A DNA stretch of 64,000 nt from an uncultured Bacilli bacterium (GCA_934183155.1 CAKPSB010000004.1:49678-113677), one strand, 5' to 3'. Counted from the first letter of the stretch, positions 35,233-44,037 are shown. Numbers and translations are program-made. The notes: a model not told the origin generated them from the sequence alone.

Positions 35233-36333
35233 TTATCTTCCTTTCTTTCCGATTACTTCCGTATCAGTTTGAATTATTCTATCATATAATTCTTCATTTT
35301 GTAGTACAGAAAAAGCGATTTTATCTTCCTTTTTTGTATTGGTATTATATAAACCATGGCCATCAGTACTTATTACAATAGGAATATCATTTTGAATGTA
35401 AAATCTATAAGGAATTGAATCTATATTTTCAACATTACCAAGCAATAAATTTGAAGAAGCATTAATTTCTATTATACATTTAAATTTTTTTAATAAATAT
35501 ATATATTCATGATTATTATCAAAGTATAATCCATGACCTATTCTAATTTCAGGAGGAGGAATAACAATATTGAATTTTGCTGATATATCATCAATCATTT
35601 TTAATATTGTAATAGTATTTATAAAACTATTATTTGTTTCTCCAGAATGAATTCTAAGTGTAGAATCTCCATTTTTTAAAACATTAATTAATAATTCTAA
35701 TTTTCGCATAAAACTATCATTACTATTATAATTTAATTCAGATTGACTCAATTTTCTTTCTTCACCCATAATATCGAATCCGACACAATTACCAGATTTC
35801 ATAGCTTTACTTAAGTCCTTTGTTGCCTTTTCAAATGTTTGAACTCCTGTTTCTTCTGAATGTAATGGATTACTTCTATCAGTGGACAATAAAAACCTAC
35901 ATTTTATTTTATTACTAATATCTTCAGCAATTACAAATTTACTAATTCTATCAAAAAAAGAATAACTAATTTCTACATACTCAACGCCATTTTTTATTAA
36001 ACTTTTCAAGCTTTCATTTATTAATTCATTATAAATGTAAATATTAAGTTTCGATTTTGATATACCATATTTTTCATAGTATTTATTTACAATATATTTT
36101 AATATTTCAGTTCTATTTGCATAATAACTATTCATTCTTGAATAATTTACTGATTCTCCATCTTTTATTTGAATCATTGAATAAAATGGTTCTTCTAATA
36201 ATTTTTCTGTCGGTATTATTTTATCATCTATTATTATTTCATTTATTTTTAATTTTTTTATAAAATCCACAAATTCATTTGCAGATAATATTCCAATTAA
36301 ATGAGTGTGTAACTCGGTTTTAGTTTGTTTCAT
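35233..36333 (-). CDS. Adenosine/AMP deaminase-like metal-dependent hydrolase
   Basis: A 366-residue TIM-barrel hydrolase with every catalytic motif of the ADA/AMPD superfamily: HxH metal ligands at His9 and His11 (ELHTHLIG), HSGE at 229-232 (third His ligand and the proton-shuttle Glu), RIGHG at 264-268 (catalytic His), INASSN near 290, and STDGH at 322-326 (metal Asp). The segment between the first and second motif is diverged from housekeeping adenosine deaminases. Expected reaction: hydrolytic removal of an amino group from an adenine-type nucleoside or nucleotide. First gene of a tight three-gene operon with two unknown partners. Confidence 0.78.
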   Translation of the reverse strand: MKQTKTELHTHLIGILSANEFVDFIKKLKINEIIIDDKIIPTEKLLEEPFYSMIQIKDGESVNYSRMNSYYANRTEILKYIVNKYYEKYGISKSKLNIYIYNELINESLKSLIKNGVEYVEISYSFFDRISKFVIAEDISNKIKCRFLLSTDRSNPLHSEETGVQTFEKATKDLSKAMKSGNCVGFDIMGEERKLSQSELNYNSNDSFMRKLELLINVLKNGDSTLRIHSGETNNSFINTITILKMIDDISAKFNIVIPPPEIRIGHGLYFDNNHEYIYLLKKFKCIIEINASSNLLLGNVENIDSIPYRFYIQNDIPIVISTDGHGLYNTNTKKEDKIAFSVLQNEELYDRIIQTDTEVIGKKGR

Positions 36334-36465
36334 ATTTATCTACTTTCATAATGCTATTTACTTCATACTATCCGTTCAATATTAGTTAGTTTATCGTCTA
36401 TCACTTTAACTAATTCTGCTAAATATTTTCTATCATTTTTATATCGATATTTATCATCCTATTTA

Positions 36466-36474
36466 AGTATAACA
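36466..36474 (-). promoter_or_regulatory. Candidate extended -10 promoter of the deaminase-like operon
   Basis: Minus strand TGTTATACT (36474-36466) is an extended -10 (TG, one base, then TATACT), about 130 bases ahead of the operon. No good -35 is visible. The long leader is open for 30 codons without a start codon (36446-36357, containing YLAELVKVIDDKLTNIERIV), perhaps a fragment of a lost gene. Confidence 0.4.
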
Positions 36475-36505
36475 TAAAAAAGGCAGATTTTCTCATCTGC
36501 CTTTA
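36474..36505 (-). terminator. Terminator upstream of the deaminase-like operon
   Basis: AAAGGCAGAT (minus strand) pairs with ATCTGCCTTT, six-base loop, then a T-run at 36480-36475. It ends transcription coming from the GNAT/SEC-C side. Confidence 0.8.
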
Positions 36506-36603
36506 AATTTTATCTTATTTTGCCTTAATTAAATCATCGAATCTAAAATGAATCTAAAGTCATATTTTTGATTTTCAAAATCTTTGCAAAGCCTTATATT
36601 TCC

Positions 36604-36735
36604 TTATTTACCACAACAGTTCTTATACTTCTTACCACTTCCACAAGACTTTTGGTATTGGGGATTTTGGCAGCCTTTGGAAGCCCTTGGATCATTAATT
36701 CGGCACTTATAATCACCCCCGAGCACCCTGCAAAC
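36604..36735 (-). pseudogene. Gene fragment ending in a SEC-C zinc motif
   Basis: The minus strand is open from 36735 (after a TAG) to TAA 36606-36604, 43 codons with no proper start. It is cysteine-rich: Cys-x8-Cys, then KGCQNPQYQKSCGSGKKY ending in NCCGK, the SEC-C metal-binding motif that also ends SecA. The stretch 36648-36750 is clearly richer in G+C (about half) than its surroundings, so it may be a piece of transferred DNA. Not a second secA: the residues before the motif are unrelated to those of secA. Confidence 0.55.
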
Positions 36736-36790
36736 CTAGCAGAACTTGCCTAAAATTTTTAATATGTAATTTTTTACAATTTTTAAGTAA

Positions 36791-37381
36791 TTATTTTATA
36801 TTTATTTTTTGTAATTTGTTTCTAGCATCATATTCTGTGAGCGATTTATCTATATCTATTTTATATCGTCTTGTCTTTACATTGTCACTATTTGGAAAAT
36901 CACCATCACCTAAAACTGTTTCTATTAATTCGCCACCGTTATTTTCAATAATATTAATTGAACCAATATTTGTATCATAACAAGATATTGTTGCTTCTTT
37001 AAAACCTAATTTTTGCATTTCTTGTAAAAGTAAATGGCAAATTATTGTGCCATAACCCTGTTTGCGATATGTTGGTACGATTTGATAAAAAATATGACAT
37101 GCATAAGTTTCAATAATTTTATCAATTTCCGGATTTAATCTTATGCTGCCAGATCCTACTATTTTATCTTTATCAAAAAGCCAGTAAAATATTTCTTTTA
37201 AACCATCATTACCTTTTCCTTCCTTATAGTTATCCATTCTTCTTAAATATTCATCAAAATTATTCTTGGTAACAAATGGTTCCCAGCCATTTGGATATGC
37301 TTTAATAAATTCTTGATTATATTCTTCAATTTTTGTAATATCTAACATTTCAGTGACAGGAAATAAAAAAATTTGATTCAT
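36791..37381 (-). CDS. GNAT family N-acetyltransferase
   Basis: Transfers an acetyl group from acetyl-CoA to an unknown amine. 196 residues with the GNAT core: substrate-side YWLFDKDKIVGSGSIRLNPE, then motif A for acetyl-CoA at FYQIVPTYRKQGYGTIICHLL (R-x-x-G-x-G/A), and a C-terminal motif B region (ATISCYDTNIGSINIIENNG). The substrate is not evident. It is probably transcribed alone from the gap ahead of it, since a terminator follows secA. Confidence 0.9.
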   Translation of the reverse strand: MNQIFLFPVTEMLDITKIEEYNQEFIKAYPNGWEPFVTKNNFDEYLRRMDNYKEGKGNDGLKEIFYWLFDKDKIVGSGSIRLNPEIDKIIETYACHIFYQIVPTYRKQGYGTIICHLLLQEMQKLGFKEATISCYDTNIGSINIIENNGGELIETVLGDGDFPNSDNVKTRRYKIDIDKSLTEYDARNKLQKINIK

Positions 37382-37467
37382 AATTTCACCTCTCTATATA
37401 CATAATATAACAAATACTTATCTAAGACAATGGGCATTTCAAAAATTACCTAAATATTGTAATCATA

Positions 37468-37506
37468 GAAAAAAACCGCAATCCCTTATTTTATGCTGGT
37501 TTGCGA
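37468..37506 (-). terminator. Terminator of secA
   Basis: CGCAAACC (minus strand, 37505-37498) pairs with GGATTGCG (37484-37477), then GTTTTTTT. Confidence 0.7.
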
Positions 37507-37507
37507 G

Positions 37508-40000
37508 TTATTTTCCACAGCAATTCTTATATTTTTTACCACTGCCACATGGGCACATTTCATTACGACCAACTTTTTTAACTCTCTTTGGTGTTTGCTT
37601 TTTTACCTTACCTTTATCTTCATTAGGTGTTCCTTGAATAACCTGTTCTCTTTCAATATTTTGCCTAATTTCAGCATTTAATAAATATCTACTAATATCT
37701 TGATCAATAGAAGCAAGCAAATTATCAAACATCTCATAACCTTCAGCAGTATAAGCTTGAAGTGGATTTTCTTGCGCATACTGTCTTAAATAAATACCTT
37801 CTCTAAGTAAACTCATAGCATTAATATGATCCATCCAATGATTATCAATAACTCTTAAAGAAATCGCTTTTTCAAATTCATTTCTTAGTTCTTCTGAAAA
37901 TTCTTCTAATTTCGCATCATATTCTGAAACAACATGTTCATAAATAGTTTCTGTTAAATCTTCTGGATCTAATTTATCAAGATCAGAAGTCGTTAAATCA
38001 TTTTTAAGTAAATTTTCATTAACCGTCTCTAAAATTTCACTAACATCCAATCCAGTTAATGAATTTCCATCAACTAAATGACTATCAATAATATTTCTAA
38101 TATGATTTTTAAAATGATCAAGAGTAACATTATGAATAGAATCACTATCCAAAATTTGATTACGTCTTCCATAAATAATCAAACGTTGATTATTTATAAC
38201 ATCATCATATTCAAGTAAATGTTTACGAGTGTCAAAATTATTACCCTCAACACGCTTTTGTGCAGACTCAATAGACCTAGACAAAGCCTTACTTCTAATA
38301 GAAAGTTCACCATCAAATCCAACTTTTTGAAGCAAAGCTTTAGCACTATCAGTACCAAATCTAACCATTAAATCATCTTCAAAAGACACACAAAATTGAG
38401 TCATTCCTGGATCACCTTGACGTCCAGAACGTCCTCTCAACTGATTATCAATACGTCTAGATTCATGTCTTTCACTACCAAGAACACAAAGACCACCAAG
38501 TTCCTTAACACCAGCTCCAAGTTTAATATCAGTACCACGACCAGCCATATTAGTTGCAATAGTAACTGCTCCTTTTTCACCAGCTTTAGCAATAATTTCA
38601 GCTTCTCTAGCATTATTTTTAGCATTCAAAACTTCATGTGGAATTTTTTCCTTTTTAAGCATATTACTTAGTTTTTCACTATTTTCAACCGCTACAGTAC
38701 CAACCAACACAGGTTGTCCTTTAGCATGTCTTTCCTTAATTTCACTAACAATAGCCTTGTATTTACCTTCTGCTGTAGCAAAAATCAAATCACTATAATC
38801 TTTACGAATAATAGGCTTATTAGTTGGAATTTGAATAACATACATATTATAAATATCTCTAAATTCCTCTTCCTCAGTCTTAGCTGTACCAGTCATACCA
38901 GCAAGTTTTTTATACATTCTAAATAAATTTTGGAAAGTAATAGTCGCTAAAGTTTTTGTCTCTTCATTAATTTGAACACCTTCTTTAGCTTCAATTGCCT
39001 GATGTAGACCTTCAGAAAAATTTCTACCAGGCATTAAACGACCAGTAAATTGATCAACAATAACAATCTTACCATCTTGAATAACATAATCAAAATCTTT
39101 CTTCATACTATAATTAGCATGTAAAGCTTGATTAATAAAATGTACAAGTGTAGCATGTTCAAGGTCATATAAATTCTTAACATTAAAATGTTTTTCCGCT
39201 TTTTTAATACCTTCAGCATCTAAAGATGTTGCCTTTGTTTTCTCATCATATATATATCCTTCGTTTTCTTTCAAAGTTTTAACAAATTTGTCAGCCTGTA
39301 TATATAAATTAGCTGATTGCATCCTTCCACCTGAAATAATAAGAGGAGTTCTAGCCTCATCAATTAAAACTGAATCAACCTCATCAATAATAACAAAATT
39401 CAAAGGTCTTTGAACTCTATCTTCAACCCTAACAACCATATTATCTCTTAAATAATCAAAACCGATTTCATTATTAGTTGAATACATAATATCACAGTTA
39501 TATGCATCTCGCTTTTCTTCAGGACTATATTCACGATAATTAATACCAACAGTAAGACCTAAAAATTCATATATTTTACCCATCCAATTAGCATCACGAC
39601 CAGCTAAATATTCATTAACAGTAATAATATGAACACCCTTACCTTCCAAAGCATTCAAATAAGCTGGTAAAATAGACGTTAAAGTTTTACCTTCACCAGT
39701 CTTCATTTCTGCAATATTACCATAATGAATAGCAAGTCCTCCCAATAATTGAACATAATAAGGCTTCTCACCAATAACACGATAAGCAGCTTCTCTAGCT
39801 ACCGCAAAAGCCTCAACTAATATATCTCCTAAAGTCTCTCCATTTTGTAATCTTTCTTTAAACTCTAAAGTTTTTGCCTTCAATTTCTTATCAGATAATT
39901 TAGACATTTCTTCATCTAAATCATCTATTTCATCTGCAATTTTTTTAAACTTTTCTAATTCTTTATATTCATGATCAAATATTTTTCTAAAAAATTTCAT
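37508..40000 (-). CDS. secA: Preprotein translocase subunit SecA
   Basis: ATP-driven motor that pushes unfolded proteins through SecYEG. 830 residues counted from the ATG at 40000, which has AAAGGA eight bases upstream; an upstream in-frame start at 40054 is not supported. Walker A MKTGEGKTL, the DEAD-type VIIDEVDSVLIDEARTP, helicase motif MAGRGTDIKLG and GRSGRQGDPG are all in place. The C-terminus carries the complete zinc motif (CPCGSGKKYKNCCGK) used to bind SecB or ribosomes in other species. Length is typical. Confidence 0.97.
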   Translation of the reverse strand: MKFFRKIFDHEYKELEKFKKIADEIDDLDEEMSKLSDKKLKAKTLEFKERLQNGETLGDILVEAFAVAREAAYRVIGEKPYYVQLLGGLAIHYGNIAEMKTGEGKTLTSILPAYLNALEGKGVHIITVNEYLAGRDANWMGKIYEFLGLTVGINYREYSPEEKRDAYNCDIMYSTNNEIGFDYLRDNMVVRVEDRVQRPLNFVIIDEVDSVLIDEARTPLIISGGRMQSANLYIQADKFVKTLKENEGYIYDEKTKATSLDAEGIKKAEKHFNVKNLYDLEHATLVHFINQALHANYSMKKDFDYVIQDGKIVIVDQFTGRLMPGRNFSEGLHQAIEAKEGVQINEETKTLATITFQNLFRMYKKLAGMTGTAKTEEEEFRDIYNMYVIQIPTNKPIIRKDYSDLIFATAEGKYKAIVSEIKERHAKGQPVLVGTVAVENSEKLSNMLKKEKIPHEVLNAKNNAREAEIIAKAGEKGAVTIATNMAGRGTDIKLGAGVKELGGLCVLGSERHESRRIDNQLRGRSGRQGDPGMTQFCVSFEDDLMVRFGTDSAKALLQKVGFDGELSIRSKALSRSIESAQKRVEGNNFDTRKHLLEYDDVINNQRLIIYGRRNQILDSDSIHNVTLDHFKNHIRNIIDSHLVDGNSLTGLDVSEILETVNENLLKNDLTTSDLDKLDPEDLTETIYEHVVSEYDAKLEEFSEELRNEFEKAISLRVIDNHWMDHINAMSLLREGIYLRQYAQENPLQAYTAEGYEMFDNLLASIDQDISRYLLNAEIRQNIEREQVIQGTPNEDKGKVKKQTPKRVKKVGRNEMCPCGSGKKYKNCCGK

Positions 40001-40065
40001 ATTGTCCATCCTTTCGTCTACATAACATTTTACCAAAAAATACACTAAATTCATAGTAAAACATC

Positions 40066-40109
40066 AAAAAAACAAGGTAAAAACCAAAAATAATATGATA
40101 TTTACCTTG
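40066..40109 (-). terminator. Terminator of hpf
   Basis: CAAGGTAAA (minus strand, 40109-40101) pairs with TTTACCTTG (40081-40073), followed by seven T. Confidence 0.75.
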
Positions 40110-40126
40110 AAAATTTATTATAATAA

Positions 40127-40657
40127 TTATTTTTCTTTAATTAAACCGTAATTTCCATCTTCTCTTTTATAAACAACCTCAATATCACCAGTTTTTGAAT
40201 CTCTAAAAATGAAAAATGTATGATCGGTTAAATTCATCTGTAATATAGCTTCATCCTCACTCATAGGTTTAAGTTCAACAAACTTACGTTTAACAATCTT
40301 ACTTTTATCATGCTCACCTCTATCAACCTTAAAGTCAGTAAAAGCAACAAATTTATCTTTAATAACTCTTTTATTCATCCTAGTTTTATTCTTACGAATT
40401 TGTCTTTCCAATTTATCGATAATTAAATCAATAGCTGCGAAAGGATCTTTATGACTTTCCTCAGCTCTTAAAATAACCTTTTTAACTGGAATCGTTACTT
40501 CAACCTTATACATAGGCTCGATAAGTCTTATCATCACATTAGCAGTAAACTCTTCCTCTTCATTAAAGTATTTTTCAAGCTTTGAAAGCTTATCCTCAGT
40601 ATAATTCTTTAGATCATCAGTAATCTTTACTTTTTTACCACGAATTATATATTTCAT
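40127..40657 (-). CDS. hpf: Ribosome hibernation promoting factor, long form
   Basis: Dimerises and stores 70S ribosomes as 100S particles in slow growth. 176 residues from the ATG at 40657 after GGAAGGTG. The N-terminal half has the HPF beta-alpha-beta-beta-beta-alpha fold: KITDDLKNYTEDKLSKLEKY and KDPFAAIDLIIDKLERQIRK. The C-terminal 60 residues form the dimerisation domain of the long form (KRKFVELKPMSEDEAILQMN). The gene is just upstream of secA, its usual neighbour in Firmicutes. Confidence 0.95.
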   Translation of the reverse strand: MKYIIRGKKVKITDDLKNYTEDKLSKLEKYFNEEEEFTANVMIRLIEPMYKVEVTIPVKKVILRAEESHKDPFAAIDLIIDKLERQIRKNKTRMNKRVIKDKFVAFTDFKVDRGEHDKSKIVKRKFVELKPMSEDEAILQMNLTDHTFFIFRDSKTGDIEVVYKREDGNYGLIKEK

Positions 40658-40715
40658 TTTATCACCTTCCACCTACATTATATCATCTTTTTGAATAAAA
40701 TAAAATCAAAACAAA

Positions 40716-40743
40716 ATAAAAACTACACTAATGCAGTTTTTAC
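40716..40743 (-). terminator. Terminator of the cold-shock gene
   Basis: AAACTGCA and TGTAGTTT pair (one G-T) around a short loop on the minus strand, then TTATTTTG. It overlaps the last codons of the gene. Confidence 0.55.
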
Positions 40744-40938
40744 TTCAACAACGTTTTTAGCTTGTAAACCTTTATCGGTTCTGACTAAATCGAATTCAAC
40801 ATATTGACCCTCAACCAAGGTTTTATATCCAGGCGTTAATATAGCCGAATAATGGACGAAAATATCTTCTTTATCATTGTATTCGATAAAACCAAATCCC
40901 TTTTCGTTATTAAACCATTTAACTTTACCTTTCATCAT
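40723..40938 (-). CDS. Cold-shock protein (CspA/CspB family)
   Basis: A 71-residue OB-fold RNA chaperone. The RNA-binding motifs RNP1 GFGFIEYND and RNP2 DIFVHYSAI are present. The ATG at 40938 is used because GGGGAG lies eight bases before it. A long AT-rich leader of over 100 bases precedes it, common for csp genes, where it folds differently in the cold. Located between agrB and hpf, transcribed away from agrB. Confidence 0.94.
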   Translation of the reverse strand: MMKGKVKWFNNEKGFGFIEYNDKEDIFVHYSAILTPGYKTLVEGQYVEFDLVRTDKGLQAKNVVEVKTALV

Positions 40939-41235
40939 ACGCACATCTCCCCTCTAGTAATCCTGTAAATAAAACATGATGATTACAAAATTCTCCTTGT
41001 AAAATTTTTCACATCTATGTGCGCACTACTACATCGACAAAAACAATATTACACGAAATAAAATCAATAAAATTTAAACATGTTTAAAAGATAAACTATT
41101 TTGTCTAAACGCACAAAAAATATAACAAACAAAATACTTTAATGCCTTATAAGCTAACATAGGCAATATTAAAACCACATAACTTTTTTTAGACATTTTT
41201 TGAGTTATCATTTCAGTAGTGAAAAGAGGTAGTAT

Positions 41236-41835
41236 ATGAAAGAAGCTTTTATTAATAATTCACTAAAAATCATAAAAACCTATTATCCACAATATTCTAA
41301 TGAAAAAATGGAAGAACTAAAATATGGTCTACTTGGTTTATATTTATTAATAACTAAATCAATCATAATATTTGCAATAGCTATATACTTAAAAATATTC
41401 AAAGAACTACTAATTTTTACAATTGCTTATAACATCATAAGAATGCCATCATTTGGAATGCACGCACCTAAAAGTTGGATATGCTTAGTATCATCAACCA
41501 CAATTTTTATTTTTTCAAGTTTTCTTTGCAAAAGCATAATCATTCCTATAAATTTTAAAATAATACTAGGAATAATTGGAATAATATTAATATATAAAAA
41601 TAGTCCAGCTGATACTAAAAAAAGACCAATAATTAATAAAAAAAGAAGAAAAATATATAAAATTATTTCTACTTCTTTAGCCATAACCTACTCAGTGTTA
41701 TCAATATTAATTAATCAAAACTTTTTAGCGAACGTCTTTATTATATCATTACTTTTACAATGTGTTTTTACATCAAAAACCATCTACAAAATGTGCAAAG
41801 AACCATATGATAATTATAAAAATTATCAAACTTAA
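41236..41835 (+). CDS. agrB: AgrB, membrane peptidase processing the agr signal peptide
   Basis: 199 residues, multiple membrane helices. The catalytic His is in FGMHAPKSWICL and the catalytic Cys is the C of SWICL (about residues 75-84). YKNSPADTKKRPI (about 120-132) matches the family's conserved PADTKKRPI. AgrB cuts the AgrD precursor and forms the thiolactone ring of the autoinducing peptide. AAAAGAGG precedes the ATG. It and agrD form a plus-strand unit; the cognate agrCA genes are on the opposite strand. Confidence 0.93.
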   Translation: MKEAFINNSLKIIKTYYPQYSNEKMEELKYGLLGLYLLITKSIIIFAIAIYLKIFKELLIFTIAYNIIRMPSFGMHAPKSWICLVSSTTIFIFSSFLCKSIIIPINFKIILGIIGIILIYKNSPADTKKRPIINKKRRKIYKIISTSLAITYSVLSILINQNFLANVFIISLLLQCVFTSKTIYKMCKEPYDNYKNYQT

Positions 41836-41886
41836 CTCGGGTTTAAATTTAATTTAAACATAAATAAAAGAAAGGAGTGAAAACAA

Positions 41887-42006
41887 ATGAATATTATAGC
41901 TTCACTATTATCTTCAATCGGAGGATTATTCGCAAATAGTTCTAGTACCGCTTGCGTTCTTATCTGGTTAGATGAACCAGAATGTCCAAAAAGTTTAATA
42001 AAATAA
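41887..42006 (+). CDS. agrD: AgrD, autoinducing peptide precursor (39 residues)
   Basis: A typical AgrD layout: an amphipathic N-terminal helix (MNIIASLLSSIGGLF), a central peptide region (SSSTACVLIW), and a conserved acidic C-terminal recognition tail DEPECPKSL, which matches the D-E-x-E-x-P-K motif of other AgrD proteins. The likely ring is Cys-Val-Leu-Ile-Trp (thiolactone of five residues) with the tail STA, analogous to CVGIW-type peptides. The cut could be one residue later (after Leu). AAAGGAG is nine bases before the ATG. Confidence 0.88.
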   Translation: MNIIASLLSSIGGLFANSSSTACVLIWLDEPECPKSLIK

Positions 42007-42031
42007 AAATGTAGATTTTTCTACATTTTTA
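42004..42031. terminator. Bidirectional terminator between agrD and agrC
   Basis: AAAAATGTAGA and TCTACATTTTT form a stem with a four-base loop and T-runs on both sides. The agrC stop codon is inside it, so the two convergent units share one short terminator. Confidence 0.88.
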
Positions 42032-43334
42032 TTTTGAGCGTTTGTGTAAAAGTATCTCCGTTTATACTTTTTTCATTCAATAAATTATCAGATTCTCCAT
42101 TTAAAATTTGATTAACAAGAGGTAAGCCATAACCATGTCCTTCACCTTTAGTAGTATACTTTAAAACACAAATTTTATTCAAATCAAGATCACCTTCAAA
42201 ATTATTAGTTATATCTATACACAAAAACTCATCCATAATATATATTTCAATAATAATTTGCTTATTATTCAAATTTTCAACAGCATCAATTGCATTATCT
42301 AAAAACACACCCAAAATTTTACATATTTTCAAAGTTAATTCTTCATCAATATTAATCAAATCAGTTGTATGAACATCCTTGGAAATTCTAAGTTTGTATT
42401 TAATTTTAAGGCTATCCATTCTACAAAGCTTAGAATAAATTATTGTTCTCAAACCGCCATTAGGAATTTTAGAGGTTTGTTTCATAATTTTAACATTATC
42501 TTTTATCTTATTATCGATTAACTTATCAATATAAGTAACAACATATGAAACATCTTCACCAGCTTTAAGCATATTTCTAATAGTTTGAAATTCATTTTTA
42601 TTTTCATGCGTTATCATCCCAAATTTATCAATTACAATTTCAAATTCTTTCAAACTAGAAACACTAGTTTGATATTTTTTACTAATTTTATCATAATTAG
42701 CTTTAGTTTTGCCAGCCATAAATATTATAAAAATAAGAACTATAGCCATACTAACATTTATAATTAACATAGTAGTTATAGTTAATTTCATATAACTCTC
42801 AATAGTAGACAATATTATTAAAAAAATAACAATAATACTATATATTACAGAAGTTTTGCTTTTATAAGACTTTATTTTTTCAAATAAATACTGAGGTATT
42901 TTCAATTTCAAAGAAACAAATAAAATAAATGTGACATAGAAATTTAACAATAAATATATCCAAGGCTGTCTAACAAGTTCCTGTATATCACCATGATAAA
43001 AAAGTGAAATAAAAATTGCAAAAGAAAATTCACCTATCCAAGTAATTCCTTGAGAAATAATTACTAAAACAATAGAAGTGCTATAATTAATGTGCATAGC
43101 TCTTTTACAAGCAATAATAAGAAATATAAAAATAACAAAAATTCTCGTTGACTTTGGTAATACCATACTTAAAAGCGTCGTTATAATAACAATAAATACA
43201 CCAAAAACAAACATATTTTCTTTACTTAATCTTCTATCCACATCAATACACTTATTCCAGCAACATACACACAGCATATCTAGAAAAAAATTATTAACTA
43301 TTATCCACAAAAAAGTTTTAAATATACTACCCAA
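42021..43334 (-). CDS. agrC: AgrC-like histidine kinase, receptor for the autoinducing peptide
   Basis: 437 residues. Six or so membrane helices cover the first 215 residues (signal sensing). The phosphoacceptor region HENKNEFQTIRNMLKAG (about 245-261) is of the HPK10 type, followed by the GHKL ATP-binding domain with FLDNAIDAVENL (N-box) and the G-box TTKGEGHGYGLPLV. A TTG start at 43334 immediately follows the agrA stop; an ATG further in would lose the first membrane helix. It is translationally coupled to agrA. Order is agrA then agrC on the minus strand. Confidence 0.9.
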   Translation of the reverse strand: MGSIFKTFLWIIVNNFFLDMLCVCCWNKCIDVDRRLSKENMFVFGVFIVIITTLLSMVLPKSTRIFVIFIFLIIACKRAMHINYSTSIVLVIISQGITWIGEFSFAIFISLFYHGDIQELVRQPWIYLLLNFYVTFILFVSLKLKIPQYLFEKIKSYKSKTSVIYSIIVIFLIILSTIESYMKLTITTMLIINVSMAIVLIFIIFMAGKTKANYDKISKKYQTSVSSLKEFEIVIDKFGMITHENKNEFQTIRNMLKAGEDVSYVVTYIDKLIDNKIKDNVKIMKQTSKIPNGGLRTIIYSKLCRMDSLKIKYKLRISKDVHTTDLINIDEELTLKICKILGVFLDNAIDAVENLNNKQIIIEIYIMDEFLCIDITNNFEGDLDLNKICVLKYTTKGEGHGYGLPLVNQILNGESDNLLNEKSINGDTFTQTLKIKM

Positions 43335-43335
43335 C

Positions 43336-44037
43336 CTACATCAACTCCCTAGCATATCTAGTTGAAATTAGACCAGACTTTAATCCATTATCAAAAATAA
43401 CCTCTCTTTTAGCTTTATTCACACACATAATTCTCCTGCGGTTCATCAAACAAGCTCTATGCGTTTTTACAAAATCACCACTAAGCATATCTTCAAATAC
43501 ATTCAAGCTTTTATTAACCTTAAATTTACTATAATCTGTGACAACAATACATTTTCTTTCAACACTATCACGAGTTATATATAATATATCATCAACCGGA
43601 ATAGTATATAAAATTCCATTATCTTTAAATCTAATAACACTCTTTATCTTAAGTACCTTTAAAGCTTTATCCAAAGCCTCACTAAGTCTCTCTTCACAAT
43701 TATCAAATTTATTTATAAAAGACAAAAACAAAAAATCATTTTTCAAAACAAGATTACTTAATTCTTGATGACCAGTTAAAAAGATCAAAACACTATCAAC
43801 ATCCTTTTTTCTAATAACCCGCGCTATATCAATACCAGACCTCGTAGGTGTTTCGATATCTAAAATATAAACTTTAAATGGCATCTTACTTTCCACAATT
43901 TTCATAAAACGATTGTCATAATCATCAAAAACATAATTTCTATACTCTATTTTGTTTTTCATCATATAAGAGTCAACTATATGTGTAATTTTTTCACGAT
44001 ACTTTTTAACATCATCACAAATAATAAAATTTATCAT
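43336..44037 (-). CDS. agrA: AgrA-like response regulator (LytTR DNA-binding domain)
   Basis: 233 residues from the ATG at 44037 after GGTAAGG. The receiver has the acidic pair IICDDVKK, the phosphoacceptor Asp in YILDIETP (about residue 58) and a Lys-containing FINKFDNC. The C-terminal LytTR domain includes the typical GDFVKTHRACLMNRRRI. Expected to activate agrBD or other targets in response to AgrC. Paired LytTR sites near agrB could not be identified convincingly. Confidence 0.9.
   Translation of the reverse strand: MINFIICDDVKKYREKITHIVDSYMMKNKIEYRNYVFDDYDNRFMKIVESKMPFKVYILDIETPTRSGIDIARVIRKKDVDSVLIFLTGHQELSNLVLKNDFLFLSFINKFDNCEERLSEALDKALKVLKIKSVIRFKDNGILYTIPVDDILYITRDSVERKCIVVTDYSKFKVNKSLNVFEDMLSGDFVKTHRACLMNRRRIMCVNKAKREVIFDNGLKSGLISTRYARELM

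Noticed and set aside
36568..36753. Plus-strand frame of 61 codons with a hydrophobic product
   Set aside because: It is antisense to the SEC-C fragment, which carries the recognisable protein motif, and has no ribosome site.
41090..41235. Possible LytTR (AgrA) direct repeats before agrB
   Set aside because: Short TTTAGAC-like motifs occur, but no pair with the usual spacing of about 21 bases was found, so no site is claimed.
42021..44037. Idea that agrCA belongs to an unrelated two-component system
   Set aside because: The HPK10-type kinase, LytTR regulator and immediate neighbourhood of agrBD make the agr pairing the simplest reading.
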